Source: CBDDLD01 sp965230605 (GTDB lineage: Bacteria > Bacteroidota > Bacteroidia > Flavobacteriales > Flavobacteriaceae). From it: 64,000 nt of DNA. The notes below the pieces were generated by a model. It had not been told where the DNA came from and did not search any database. It saw only the letters and a program-made list of their open reading frames with translations. How positions within the stretch are numbered: the first letter of the stretch is position 1; the number at the start of each line of letters is the position of its first letter. Positions 42,638 through 51,129 of the stretch are shown here, piece after piece. The DNA lies in NCBI GenBank assembly GCA_965230605.1, contig CBDDLD010000004.1, positions 744,001 to 808,000 on the forward strand, in the 5' to 3' direction. Position numbers and translations under genes: made by a program.

Positions 42638-43881
42638 GAAATTATAAACTTAAAGCCGGATCGTTACAATTGGTCATGTTTATTGTCGTGGTGATTGCAT
42701 TATTACTCATGGCGTTTATACTCCTCATCCACACGCACAAACGATTCCGTATACAAACAGAATTATTGACAGAAACTGTACAAAACACATATAAAGGTAT
42801 TTGGCAAGCTGCAACTCATAAAGATACAGGGCAAGATACTTTAGTACTCATAGACGAAAACGAGAGGGCTTTAAATATTCATAAATCCTATTGGGGGATT
42901 CATGATAAAGTTATCTCAGAATCGCGTATTAAAACTTATGAATATTCTAAAGTGAGTTTGTTGGGAGGTCACAGTGAAACAGGTAGATTAGCTCTAGCTT
43001 TGAAGGACAATAATAAACCTTTAGTCCTTGTTGGTGATGTGGAAATTAAAGGTGATGCTCATATACCTGTTAGAGGTATACGTTCAGGAAATATTGCTGG
43101 ACATACCTACTACAACACTAAATATGTCTTTGGGAATACGAAAACTATTGCTCATTTTCCAAAACTGAATTCTGAAATGGTAAACCACCTTAAATCACTA
43201 TTCATTGTAGAACCAGATAATGAATCTTTGATAGATATTACAAAGCAGAGTGTATATAAGAACTCATTTAAAGATGAAGTGCTATGGATTTACAGTGAAA
43301 CAGAAATACACCTTAATAATGTAAACTTGGTCGGCCATATTATCATACGGTCCAAGACAAAGGTCAGTATTAATGCGTCCAGTCAGCTTAACGATGTTCT
43401 AGTTATAGCACCAGAGATTGTTGTAGAAGATGGATTTAATGGCGTAATTCAGGCAATTGCATCAAAAACGATAACTATTGGGAGTGATTGTGTTTTAAAT
43501 TACCCCTCAGTTTTGGTGCTTCAAAAAGACCTTGTCGGAGCCTCAGAACCTGAACGCTATCATATTTCTATTAATCAGAGAAGCATTGTAAAGGGGAGTG
43601 TTATATATCTGGGCAATGTAAATCCCAGAGATGTTAATACACAGATTACTATAGCTTCAAATTCAATTGTAAAAGGAGAAGTCTATTGTGAACATAATTT
43701 GGACCTTCAAGGCACTGTTATAGGTAGTGTTTACACACATAATTTTATTGCAAGAGCAGAAGGTTCAGTATATCAGAATCATATATATAACGGAAAAATT
43801 TTCGCGGATGACCTAGAAGAAGAATATGTAGGCTTGCCAATAACAAATAAGCGTAAAAAAGTAATAAAATGGTTGTACTGA
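42634..43881 (+). CDS. GspK-position pilin-like protein with beta-helix-like (bactofilin-like) body
   Basis: The 415 residues start with 'KLKA/GSLQL' followed by a 22-residue hydrophobic helix, which is a class III signal-like segment. It lacks the Glu at +5, as does GspK, which tips the pseudopilus. The gene sits exactly where gspK would be. The body does not look like GspK: residues about 120-390 are short repeating strands ('LVLVGDVEIKGDAHIPV', 'NASSQLNDVLVIAPEIVVEDG', 'SIVKGEVYCEHNLDLQGTVIGSV') like a right-handed beta-helix or bactofilin. So the tip of this pseudopilus may be a beta-helix. No enzymatic motif was seen. Confidence 0.72.
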   Translation: MRNYKLKAGSLQLVMFIVVVIALLLMAFILLIHTHKRFRIQTELLTETVQNTYKGIWQAATHKDTGQDTLVLIDENERALNIHKSYWGIHDKVISESRIKTYEYSKVSLLGGHSETGRLALALKDNNKPLVLVGDVEIKGDAHIPVRGIRSGNIAGHTYYNTKYVFGNTKTIAHFPKLNSEMVNHLKSLFIVEPDNESLIDITKQSVYKNSFKDEVLWIYSETEIHLNNVNLVGHIIIRSKTKVSINASSQLNDVLVIAPEIVVEDGFNGVIQAIASKTITIGSDCVLNYPSVLVLQKDLVGASEPERYHISINQRSIVKGSVIYLGNVNPRDVNTQITIASNSIVKGEVYCEHNLDLQGTVIGSVYTHNFIARAEGSVYQNHIYNGKIFADDLEEEYVGLPITNKRKKVIKWLY

Positions 43882-44195
43882 AAAAAATAAAAGCATCTAC
43901 ACTAATGGAAACATTGGTGGCATCAGTACTCATCGTTTTGGTCTTTATGATTTCGAGCATGATACTGAATAATTTGTTTTCTAATAGTGTGAAAAACGAT
44001 ACTAGAGCTATTGACACCTATTTAAGTGAACTGCATTATAAATACATTAATGGTCATATAAAGCTACCATACCATGATGATTATACGCCATGGCAAATTT
44101 CAATTGTAGAACACAAGAGTAGTGCTAGTGAAGTTGAATTTAAAGCGATTCATAACAATACAGGTATAATTGTATATAAATACTATGAGAGATAG
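43869..44195 (+). CDS. GspI-like minor pseudopilin
   Basis: The 108 residues have a basic leader and the processing site 'KIKA/STLME': Ala at -1, Glu at +5. A hydrophobic helix 'LVASVLIVLVFMISSMILNN' follows and then a small beta domain. It overlaps the previous gene by 13 bp. Size and the 'TLxExLVA' start resemble GspI. It is expected to join the GspJ-like and GspK-position proteins in the tip complex. Confidence 0.82.
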   Translation: MVVLKKIKASTLMETLVASVLIVLVFMISSMILNNLFSNSVKNDTRAIDTYLSELHYKYINGHIKLPYHDDYTPWQISIVEHKSSASEVEFKAIHNNTGIIVYKYYER

Positions 44196-44649
44196 AACTA
44201 AAATAGCGGCCTTTACTTTAAATGAAATGTTAGTGGTTATTATACTATCAGGAATTGTTGTAGGTATGGCTTTTTCAGTACTAAATCTAGTACAAAGGCA
44301 TATGTATGCCATTCAAGATAATTTTAACCAACAAACAGAAGTAGCTAAATTAAAGCAATCCTTATGGATAGATTTTAATAACAATAATAAGATCCGCTAT
44401 TACAAAAAAAGTAGTGAGATTGTACTTTCTTCTGAGTTGGACTCTGTGACTTATACTATATCTAATACTAAAGTGATTAAGGAACAAGACACATTTAAAG
44501 TAGATATAAAAAACTGGGAATTTTTTTTTGATGGACAGTTAACCGAAAAAAGTCAAATAGATGCTGTTAAAATAACTCTCAGTAAAGCATTTCAAGAACA
44601 ACAACTCTTCATCTATACTCATAATGACGCGATACAATATGTAAAATAA
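44185..44649 (+). CDS. GspJ-like minor pseudopilin
   Basis: The start at 44185 is an ATG overlapping the previous stop; an upstream TTG at 44170 is less likely. The 154 residues have the processing site 'KIAA/FTLNE' (Ala -1, Phe +1, Glu +5), helix 'MLVVIILSGIVVGMAFSVLNL' and a globular domain with 'KLKQSLWIDFNNNNKIRYY', which resembles GspJ ('L...L..D......R'). It overlaps the GspF gene start by one base. Confidence 0.82.
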   Translation: MRDRTKIAAFTLNEMLVVIILSGIVVGMAFSVLNLVQRHMYAIQDNFNQQTEVAKLKQSLWIDFNNNNKIRYYKKSSEIVLSSELDSVTYTISNTKVIKEQDTFKVDIKNWEFFFDGQLTEKSQIDAVKITLSKAFQEQQLFIYTHNDAIQYVK

Positions 44650-45779
44650 TGGCCTTTCAACTAGAAAACATACAAAAGCAAAAAGCGGCTCAGTCTTCAG
44701 AAAAAGAAATATCATTTCTAAAAAAAGAGATTGTAGTATTTAAAAAGCCGTTTTCTAATAAGGTTAAAGAAGATTTTTACACCGAACTTAGTGTGTTGCT
44801 GAATGCTGGAGTAAATTTAAAAGATGCACTAGAATTACTGCATACATCCATAAAAAAGGAACAACATAAAGCTGTTGTTAATGCCTTAATTAATGATGTT
44901 GTTGCTGGGAAAAGCTTTTCTGAAGCTATGGAAGTGCAAAATCCGTTCACTAACTACGAATATTTTTCAGTTAAAATTGGTGAAGAAACCGGGACATTAG
45001 CTGAAATTACCAAGCAGCTTGGGGCCTTTTTTGCCAGAAAGAATGAGCAACGACGTCACCTTATTAGTGCATTAACCTATCCAATTATTATTCTTAGTAC
45101 AGCTGTGCTAGTCGTTGTTTTTATGTTACGCTATGTGGTACCCATGTTTGAAGATATTTTCAAACAACAAGGTGTCGAATTACCAGGGATTACAAAATTT
45201 ATTATCAAACTTTCCGGGCTGATGCATAGTTACGGATGGCTACTATTAATCTTATTTATAGCAATACCCTTCATACGTGTTACTATGAAAAATAACATGG
45301 TGTACAAACAATGGAAAGATAAGATTATGGGACGACTACCTTTTATTGGACAGTTTTTAAAAACGGTGTATCTCTCTCAGTTTACTCAAGCTGTGGCTTT
45401 ATTGACCGCTTCTAAAGTACCAATAGTTCATAGTATTCAACTTGTAAAACAAATGATTAATTATCATCCTTTACAATGGGCATTAGACAAAGTGGAACAT
45501 CAATTATTATTAGGTAGCCCTTTAAGCACAGCTCTTAAAGAACATAAACTCTTTGATGCTAAAATGGTAGCTTTAGTAAAGGTTGCAGAAGAAACCAATC
45601 AAACAGAGTTTATGTTTCAACGTCTTAATGATCAATACAATGATCAAGTACAAAGGAGGTCTAAGTTATTGTCCACGGTGATGGAACCTATAATTATATT
45701 ATTTGTAGGCATTTTTGTAGGCATTATTTTAATTGCGATGTATCTGCCAATGTTTAAACTGAGCAGTGTACTAGGCTAA
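44649..45779 (+). CDS. GspF/PilC-type inner-membrane platform protein
   Basis: The 376 residues carry two T2SSF domains: the first about 65-185 ('FYTELSVLLNAGVNLKDALELL', 'VKIGEETGTLAEITKQLGAFF') and the second about 230-355 ('SQFTQAVALLTASKVPIVHSI', 'VKVAEETNQTEFMFQRLND'). Three transmembrane helices lie near 145-165, 195-212 and 345-368. It completes the assembly platform (C, E, F, L, M) of the system. It ends 8 bp before the convergent LytTR sensor gene. Confidence 0.93.
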   Translation: MAFQLENIQKQKAAQSSEKEISFLKKEIVVFKKPFSNKVKEDFYTELSVLLNAGVNLKDALELLHTSIKKEQHKAVVNALINDVVAGKSFSEAMEVQNPFTNYEYFSVKIGEETGTLAEITKQLGAFFARKNEQRRHLISALTYPIIILSTAVLVVVFMLRYVVPMFEDIFKQQGVELPGITKFIIKLSGLMHSYGWLLLILFIAIPFIRVTMKNNMVYKQWKDKIMGRLPFIGQFLKTVYLSQFTQAVALLTASKVPIVHSIQLVKQMINYHPLQWALDKVEHQLLLGSPLSTALKEHKLFDAKMVALVKVAEETNQTEFMFQRLNDQYNDQVQRRSKLLSTVMEPIIILFVGIFVGIILIAMYLPMFKLSSVLG

Positions 45780-45787
45780 AATACGTT

Positions 45788-46879
45788 TTACAAATCGAGC
45801 CACTGTTTAAAGGCTGCTGCCTTATTCTTACCAATAACAATATCAACCTCAGAAGCAGGAGACACCTGTATGTTTAGTTTGCTATTACCAAACTTAGTAA
45901 TAGTATCTATAGCAGAAATAGCCACAATGACCTGACGATTTACTCTAAAGAATGATTTTTCATCTAAGTAAGAATAAATCAAATCTAGGCTTTCATTAGA
46001 AGTAGAACGCTTACCATCCTTTCTAACGATATAGGTGATGGTATGGTCCACATAAATATAGGCTATATCATTTGTGGAAACAGGAAGAAGCTCATTACGT
46101 ACGTAGGTTAAAATACGCTTTTTGGAGGTTGATTCTTTAGTGTCAGAAGGTTCGTTATTATCCTTACTTACTTCACTATTAACTAGGTTTTGCTGGTATT
46201 GCGCTAAAGAAGCGTTCAGTTTGGATAGATTGACAACCTCATCTTTGAGGTTGAAAAGTTTATCCGAAAGCTGTACTTCATAAAAGCTACTGATGCGACG
46301 AATCATAATAAGTACAAATAGTAAAATACTTAACCCCAAGAAAGAGAAGAAAAGATAAAGGTTGCGTTTCCAGCTACTGATTAAAGTCTGAAGCTTTTGA
46401 CAGTTGAAATAACCAATAACTATCCAATCCATAGTATTTACTGGTGCCATATATGCAATTTCTGCCGGCATGGGAGCACTACTTGACGCATTTTCATATA
46501 TGGTTTCTGCTGATAAAGCATTTTTAAATGAAGATTGACTTTGCTCAGTATCAAGTGTACTATTAATTCTTTTAGCTTCGGGGTATGCTATAACCTTTCC
46601 AGACCAATCAATGACAGATATATAATGCATCTCAGATTGACTATTCTCTATCCATCGCTGAATAGTCGTCTTTACATCTTCTTTTGAGATGTCATCTGAA
46701 ATTGTAGTACTGGCAATATTTGAAACCTGATTCACTTCACGCTGAAGTGCATTAATTTCATTTTCAATCAAAGGCATAGATATCGACTTCACAATAAATG
46801 GAGTAGATATAAATGTAAAGGCAACAAACAATAGCAAACATGCTATAACGCCATATAAGTAAAACCGATTATTTTTCAT
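45788..46879 (-). CDS. Membrane-bound sensor with LytTR DNA-binding output
   Basis: The 363 residues have a transmembrane helix near 9-31, an extracytoplasmic region (about 35-165) with dCache-like features ('SVIDWSGKVIAYP', 'MAPVNTMDWIVIGYFN'), a second helix near 171-193, a coiled-coil linker and a C-terminal LytTR domain (about 260-360: 'DIAYIYVDHTITYIVRKDGK', 'SFFRVNRQVIVAISAI'). There is no kinase or receiver; signal and DNA binding are in one protein. It is convergent with GspF, and divergent from the OB-fold operon at 47062, so it may control that operon. Confidence 0.85.
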   Translation of the reverse strand: MKNNRFYLYGVIACLLLFVAFTFISTPFIVKSISMPLIENEINALQREVNQVSNIASTTISDDISKEDVKTTIQRWIENSQSEMHYISVIDWSGKVIAYPEAKRINSTLDTEQSQSSFKNALSAETIYENASSSAPMPAEIAYMAPVNTMDWIVIGYFNCQKLQTLISSWKRNLYLFFSFLGLSILLFVLIMIRRISSFYEVQLSDKLFNLKDEVVNLSKLNASLAQYQQNLVNSEVSKDNNEPSDTKESTSKKRILTYVRNELLPVSTNDIAYIYVDHTITYIVRKDGKRSTSNESLDLIYSYLDEKSFFRVNRQVIVAISAIDTITKFGNSKLNIQVSPASEVDIVIGKNKAAAFKQWLDL

Positions 46880-47022
46880 AGCGCGTAAATCTATGGGTTC
46901 AAAAATACAATAATGTACACTCTTTTAGTAGATATTAAAGCTTATGCATTCCTTTTTAAATGTAATTTTTCACTTTAAAGTTGTAAGACTACCAGAGAAT
47001 AACCGATATATACTATAATTTT

Positions 47023-47030
47023 TACATTTG
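47023..47030 (+). promoter_or_regulatory. -7 box TACATTTG before the OB-fold operon
   Basis: Matches the Bacteroidota TAnnTTTG consensus and lies 31 bp ahead of the GTG start at 47062. No TTG at the usual -33 distance, which fits a regulated promoter. Confidence 0.4.
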
Positions 47031-47061
47031 CTTCAAAATGTATAAATACTCTTAGTAAAAA

Positions 47062-47493
47062 GTGATAAAACGTAGTATAACATATAAACTCACAATATTA
47101 TTTATTGGTATTGTCATTGCAATAGTACTGCTTGTTATACTTGGTCCAAGAGATACGAGTAAGATTAAAACTAAAGCACGATTAACGTCTGTTGAACTGG
47201 TTGAGAAAATGAATACTAGTGACAGTTTACAATTGAATGATTATATTGAAAAAGCAATTGAGGTCCAAGGTCCTATAAAAGAGATTACATATAAAGATGG
47301 TAAGGTAACTATCTTATTAGATGGTGATATTTCTAATAAATTAATTATTTGCGAAATGCAATCAAATCAATATAGATCTATGGATACATTAAACATAGGC
47401 GATATTGTAAATATAAAAGGTGTGTTTAAGGGCGTATTATTGGATGCTATTCTCTTAAATTGCATATTAATTGATAAAAATACCAATGGTTAA
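47062..47493 (+). CDS. Membrane-anchored OB-fold (tRNA_anti-like) protein
   Basis: GTG start, with a basic N-terminus and a signal anchor (about 8-27). Residues about 45-135 show the OB-fold pattern of the tRNA_anti-like family: 'YIEKAIEVQGPIKEITYKDGKVTILLDGD', 'IGDIVNIKGVFKGVLLDAILLNCILI'. First gene of a three-gene unit with a YceI-like and a DUF5777 gene, each overlapping the next. Ligand unknown. Confidence 0.8.
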   Translation: MIKRSITYKLTILFIGIVIAIVLLVILGPRDTSKIKTKARLTSVELVEKMNTSDSLQLNDYIEKAIEVQGPIKEITYKDGKVTILLDGDISNKLIICEMQSNQYRSMDTLNIGDIVNIKGVFKGVLLDAILLNCILIDKNTNG

Positions 47494-48028
47494 ACAATTA
47501 CTCTTAGGGGCATTATTATTATTGAATTTTTACAGTCCGCCTGAGCAATACATAACGCGTCAGGGTTCGGTTACTTTTTTCTCTTATACTAATGTAGAAA
47601 ATATTCAGGCTACAAATAATCAAGTGTTAAGTCTTTTTAGTCCCTCCGAAAATACAATAGCAGTAAGCATACTGATGCGCGCCTTTGTGTTTAAAAAAAC
47701 TTTGATGCAAGAACATTTTAATGAGAGTTATATTGAGTCTGATCTTTATCCTAAAGCTACTTTCGAAGGCGAAATAATCGACTTCGATCCAAGTGCAGAT
47801 GGAGAGCAAACACGAATTGTAAAAGGCAATTTCACACTTAAAGACGTTACCATAGAACGCGATATAAAGGTGACTATCAATAAAACAAGTTCAGGGTACA
47901 TTATAAAAGGAGACTTTGATGTTTCTATAAACGACCATAATATAAAGGTGCCACGTTTACTGTCTCCTAATATTGCTGAGACCATTAATGTAATGTTTAA
48001 CTTTCAATACGAGCCCTATGAGAACTAG
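47486..48028 (+). CDS. Exported YceI-like protein
   Basis: The start at 47486 is an ATG overlapping the previous stop by 8 bp and opening a signal peptide ('MVKQLLLGALLLLNFY'); an upstream TTG at 47471 is less likely. The 180 residues have the YceI lipocalin-like pattern: 'GSVTFFSYTNVENIQATNNQV', 'SYIESDLYPKATFEGEIID', 'VKGNFTLKDVTIERDIKVTI' and 'IKGDFDVSINDHNIKVP'. YceI proteins bind polyisoprenoid-type lipids in the periplasm. Confidence 0.87.
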   Translation: MVKQLLLGALLLLNFYSPPEQYITRQGSVTFFSYTNVENIQATNNQVLSLFSPSENTIAVSILMRAFVFKKTLMQEHFNESYIESDLYPKATFEGEIIDFDPSADGEQTRIVKGNFTLKDVTIERDIKVTINKTSSGYIIKGDFDVSINDHNIKVPRLLSPNIAETINVMFNFQYEPYEN

Positions 48029-48905
48029 ACTATTATACTTTACGATAGCTACATTTGGCTTTATGAGTCAATTACATAGCCAGGATCTTTTAAGCGAATT
48101 AAACAAGATCGATAGCGATTCTGTTTTTAATGTTTCAGCAACATTTAAAGCAACACGTCTATCCATTGGACATTCTGTTGAGACCAGAAAAAAGAATGTG
48201 TTAGAAATATCTGCAATGACACGTTACTGGAATACTCCTGAAGAAACAAGTAACGCCTTTGTAGCTGATAAGATGTCGGCGCGCTTTGGATTAGATTATG
48301 CTATTTCTGATCGATTGACCTTAGGTCTCGGATTTAGTACACAAAATACGGTATGGGATGGTTTTATAAAGTATAGACTATTAAGACAAGAAAATAAAGG
48401 GAATGTAGTAAGCATTACCTTGTTACAAACAGCAACACATGCCAATATTGGTTCTAATGCATCCAATAGATATGGTGCACAATCCGAAGGCTTAAGTTTT
48501 AGTGATAAGCTGTCTTATACCACTCAAGCCTTAATTGCAAGAAAGTTTACCCGCAACTTTTCATTACAATTAGCACCTACCTACATACATAGAGTGACGT
48601 CTGTTTTTCCAGGGGATGAAGATCAGTATGCTCTCGGTTTTGGGGCACGATATAAAGTGAGTCATCATGTATCTATAGTTTCTGAATACTATTATGTTTT
48701 TAACGAAGTAGATACTGTAGATACTTATGGGCCTTTTTCTCTGGGAGTCAATTGGGAACTTAGTGATCTTATGTTACAATTCAAGATGACCAATAATGGA
48801 AGTTTTGTTGAGGATACTTTTATCACTAAAACAAGAAGTAACTTTAATTTTAAGGATGGGAATTTCTTTTTCGGATTCCATGCAACATATTACATTCAAC
48901 TGTAG
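48018..48905 (+). CDS. DUF5777-family outer-membrane beta-barrel protein
   Basis: The 295 residues have a signal peptide (about 1-21) followed by alternating strands typical of a small barrel and of DUF5777: 'FNVSATFKATRLSIGHSVET', 'ISDRLTLGLGFSTQNTVWDGFIKYRLL', 'YALGFGARYKVSHHVSIVSEYYYVF', ending 'FFFGFHATYYIQL'. In Bacteroidota this family is often found with YceI-type genes, as here (11-bp overlap). A strong hairpin follows at 48928. Confidence 0.82.
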   Translation: MRTRLLYFTIATFGFMSQLHSQDLLSELNKIDSDSVFNVSATFKATRLSIGHSVETRKKNVLEISAMTRYWNTPEETSNAFVADKMSARFGLDYAISDRLTLGLGFSTQNTVWDGFIKYRLLRQENKGNVVSITLLQTATHANIGSNASNRYGAQSEGLSFSDKLSYTTQALIARKFTRNFSLQLAPTYIHRVTSVFPGDEDQYALGFGARYKVSHHVSIVSEYYYVFNEVDTVDTYGPFSLGVNWELSDLMLQFKMTNNGSFVEDTFITKTRSNFNFKDGNFFFGFHATYYIQL

Positions 48906-48927
48906 TATTTAATTGAAAATATTTGCG

Positions 48928-48957
48928 ATAAGCCTCAAACGGAAGTTTGGGGCTTAT
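48928..48957 (+). terminator. Terminator hairpin after the DUF5777 gene
   Basis: A 13-bp stem (48928-48940 with 48945-48957, one G-T pair), loop GGAA. The T run is short, so termination may be partial and the lamin-tail genes could be read through. Confidence 0.7.
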
Positions 48958-49133
48958 TTCATGAATATCACTCCCTTTAAAGTGAAATAATCGCGTATTT
49001 CCCATAAAATAAGGGTTTCGCACAATTCCTTTTTAAGCCCGTTTTTTCCACTTCACTATGTTTTAATTGTATAGAGGGGGTTTTGCGTCTTTAATTTGCA
49101 TTGTGAATTAAAAACAAAAAAAAACACAATAAA

Positions 49134-50942
49134 ATGAAAAAGATTTTTTTACTACTACTAACAGGATTAATATTCAGTTGTAGTTCGGATGACGACTCCT
49201 ACTCAGGAGGAGATGATCCAGTACCTAACGCAAGTGTCGTTAGAATTTTACAAGTTAATGCAGTCACAGATCAGGTGACATTGTCTAATTTTGGAACCAC
49301 ATCAGTAGATGTTGGATCATATTGGCTTTGCTTAGGTCCGGGAACTTATGCTCAAATTGCTGATATCGCAACAGGTTCTACAACACTATCTGCAAACCAA
49401 AGTATTACAGTGTCTTATGAAATGAATGATGCTGCAGATGGTTTAGGCTTATTTTCTACAAACAGTTTTCAATCTACAGATCCAAATGTATTACTAGATT
49501 ATATGCAATGGGGAGCACCTAATCAGGCAAGAGTTGGTCAGGCAGTTACTGCAGGACGATGGGATAGTGCTACTAGCTTTATTGTTGGAGACTCACCTTT
49601 TACATTTACAGGAGAAGCAGACGAATTTGGTGCTTCATTCTGGGAAGCCACTGTAACTGAGTCTAGAGTGATCAGAATTTTGGAAGTCAATGCTGATACT
49701 AATGAAATTGTGTTATCAAACTTTGGTAATGTAAGTGTAGATGTAGCCGATTATTGGTTATGCTTAGGACCTGGTAATTATGCTCAAATATCAAACATCG
49801 CTAGTGGATCTACAAACTTATCTCCAAATCAAGAAGTTACATTAACGTTTAATTTAAGTCCGATTTCTGAAGGCTTAGGAATTTTTACAACAAATACTTT
49901 TGGATCAACAGACCCGGATGTATTATTAGATTATGTACAATGGGGAGCTCCAAACCAAGATCGAGTAAACCAAGCAGTTACTGCTGGTCGTTGGGATAGT
50001 GCAGCAAACTTTGTAGCTGATGGGTCGCCATATAACTTTACAGGTGGTGCTGATGATTTTGGAGTTTCTTTCTGGGAAGGAACCGTAGTAGAATCTAGAG
50101 TGATTAGAATATCTGAAGTAAATGCAATTACTGATCAGGTTGTACTATCTAATTTTGGTAACGTCAATGTAGATGTAGGAAGCTATTGGTTATGTTTAGG
50201 TCCTGGGACATATGCACAAGTTAGTAATGTTGCTACCGGATCTACAGATTTAGCACCTAATGAAAGCATTACTTTAACTTATGATGTCAATCCTACAGCT
50301 GATGGATTAAGTATTTTTACAACTAATACATTTGGTTCATCAGACCCTGATGTTCTTATAGACTTCGTACAATGGGGAGCAGGGAATCAACCAAGAGTAG
50401 ATCAGGCAGTTACAGCTGGTCGTTGGGATAATGCTGCAAACTTCGTAGCTGATGGATCACCATATACATTTACTGGCAATTCAGAAGAATTTGGATCGCA
50501 GTTCTGGGGAGGTACACCACAAGCAGGAGTTGTAAGAATTTTACAAGTAAATGCGACTACAAACCAAGTAGTATTATCAAATTTCGGTAATGCAAGTATA
50601 GATGTAGGAAGCTACTGGTTATGCTTAGGCCCAGGGACTTATGCACAAGTTAGCAATGTAGCTACAACATCTACAAATTTAGCGCCTAATGAAAGTGTTA
50701 CACTTTCTTACAATATGGATGAAGTATCAGATGGACTAAGTATATTTTCAACTAACAGTTTTAGCTCCTCAGACCCTGACATTCTCTTAGATTATGTGCA
50801 ATGGGGAGCAGCCGATCAAGCAAGAGTTAGTCAAGCTGTAACAGCTGGGCGTTGGGATGATGCTAATAATTTTGTTACTGGAGGGTCTCCATATGATTTT
50901 ACGGGTGGTGCTTCTGATGTTGGAGTATCATTCTGGGAATAA
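49134..50942 (+). CDS. Lipoprotein of four tandem lamin-tail-like repeats
   Basis: The 602 residues have a lipobox 'LIFSC' (Cys16) with a 'SSDDD' tail, which signals surface export in Bacteroidota. Four repeats of about 144 residues then follow, each with 'VxxILxVNA', 'VLSNFG', 'SYWLCLGPGTYAQ', 'LDYVQWGAxNQxRV' and 'QAVTAGRWD'. The pattern resembles lamin-tail (LTD) domains, which are Ig-like surface modules. Each repeat has a single invariant Cys in 'WLCLGPG'. No T9SS tail. The related protein with two repeats plus a T9SS tail is the next gene. Confidence 0.82.
   Translation: MKKIFLLLLTGLIFSCSSDDDSYSGGDDPVPNASVVRILQVNAVTDQVTLSNFGTTSVDVGSYWLCLGPGTYAQIADIATGSTTLSANQSITVSYEMNDAADGLGLFSTNSFQSTDPNVLLDYMQWGAPNQARVGQAVTAGRWDSATSFIVGDSPFTFTGEADEFGASFWEATVTESRVIRILEVNADTNEIVLSNFGNVSVDVADYWLCLGPGNYAQISNIASGSTNLSPNQEVTLTFNLSPISEGLGIFTTNTFGSTDPDVLLDYVQWGAPNQDRVNQAVTAGRWDSAANFVADGSPYNFTGGADDFGVSFWEGTVVESRVIRISEVNAITDQVVLSNFGNVNVDVGSYWLCLGPGTYAQVSNVATGSTDLAPNESITLTYDVNPTADGLSIFTTNTFGSSDPDVLIDFVQWGAGNQPRVDQAVTAGRWDNAANFVADGSPYTFTGNSEEFGSQFWGGTPQAGVVRILQVNATTNQVVLSNFGNASIDVGSYWLCLGPGTYAQVSNVATTSTNLAPNESVTLSYNMDEVSDGLSIFSTNSFSSSDPDILLDYVQWGAADQARVSQAVTAGRWDDANNFVTGGSPYDFTGGASDVGVSFWE
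49236..50939 (+). repeat. Four DNA-level tandem repeats of about 430 bp
   Basis: Repeat starts at 49236, 49668, 50100 and 50529 (steps of 432, 432 and 429 bp). Protein identity between units is high by eye, and many codons differ only at third positions, so the copies are diverged rather than fresh duplicates. Confidence 0.85.
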
Positions 50943-51065
50943 ATTGTAATGAAAAAGAAAAATCAAGAAACCCTTTTTGTCTCAGATTAATAGCCATAAT
51001 TAAACCGCTTAAGTTTGATTTAGGATCAATTTTCTAACTAATTGATAGGGAAGAATAGTTAGAAC

Positions 51066-51091
51066 CTGCCTGGTGTTTAGGCACCAGGCAG
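51066..51091 (+). other. Hairpin in the leader of the next gene
   Basis: A perfect 10-bp stem CTGCCTGGTG / CACCAGGCAG with loop TTTAGG, 39 bp before the ATG at 51130. There is no T run after it, so it is more like a leader structure or mRNA stabiliser than a terminator. Confidence 0.5.
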
Positions 51092-51129
51092 TATTAAAAA
51101 TAAATATATAAACCACCAAAATTATTTGT

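Noticed and set aside
33433..45779. Type IVa pilus for twitching
   Set aside because: No PilT/PilU retraction ATPase, a GspC-like and a GspK-position gene are present, and the GspG-like pseudopilin has a calcium-loop motif.
49236..50939. Recent duplication or assembly artefact in the four-repeat lipoprotein
   Set aside because: The repeats differ at many third codon positions and in the linkers, so they are old copies and would not collapse in assembly.
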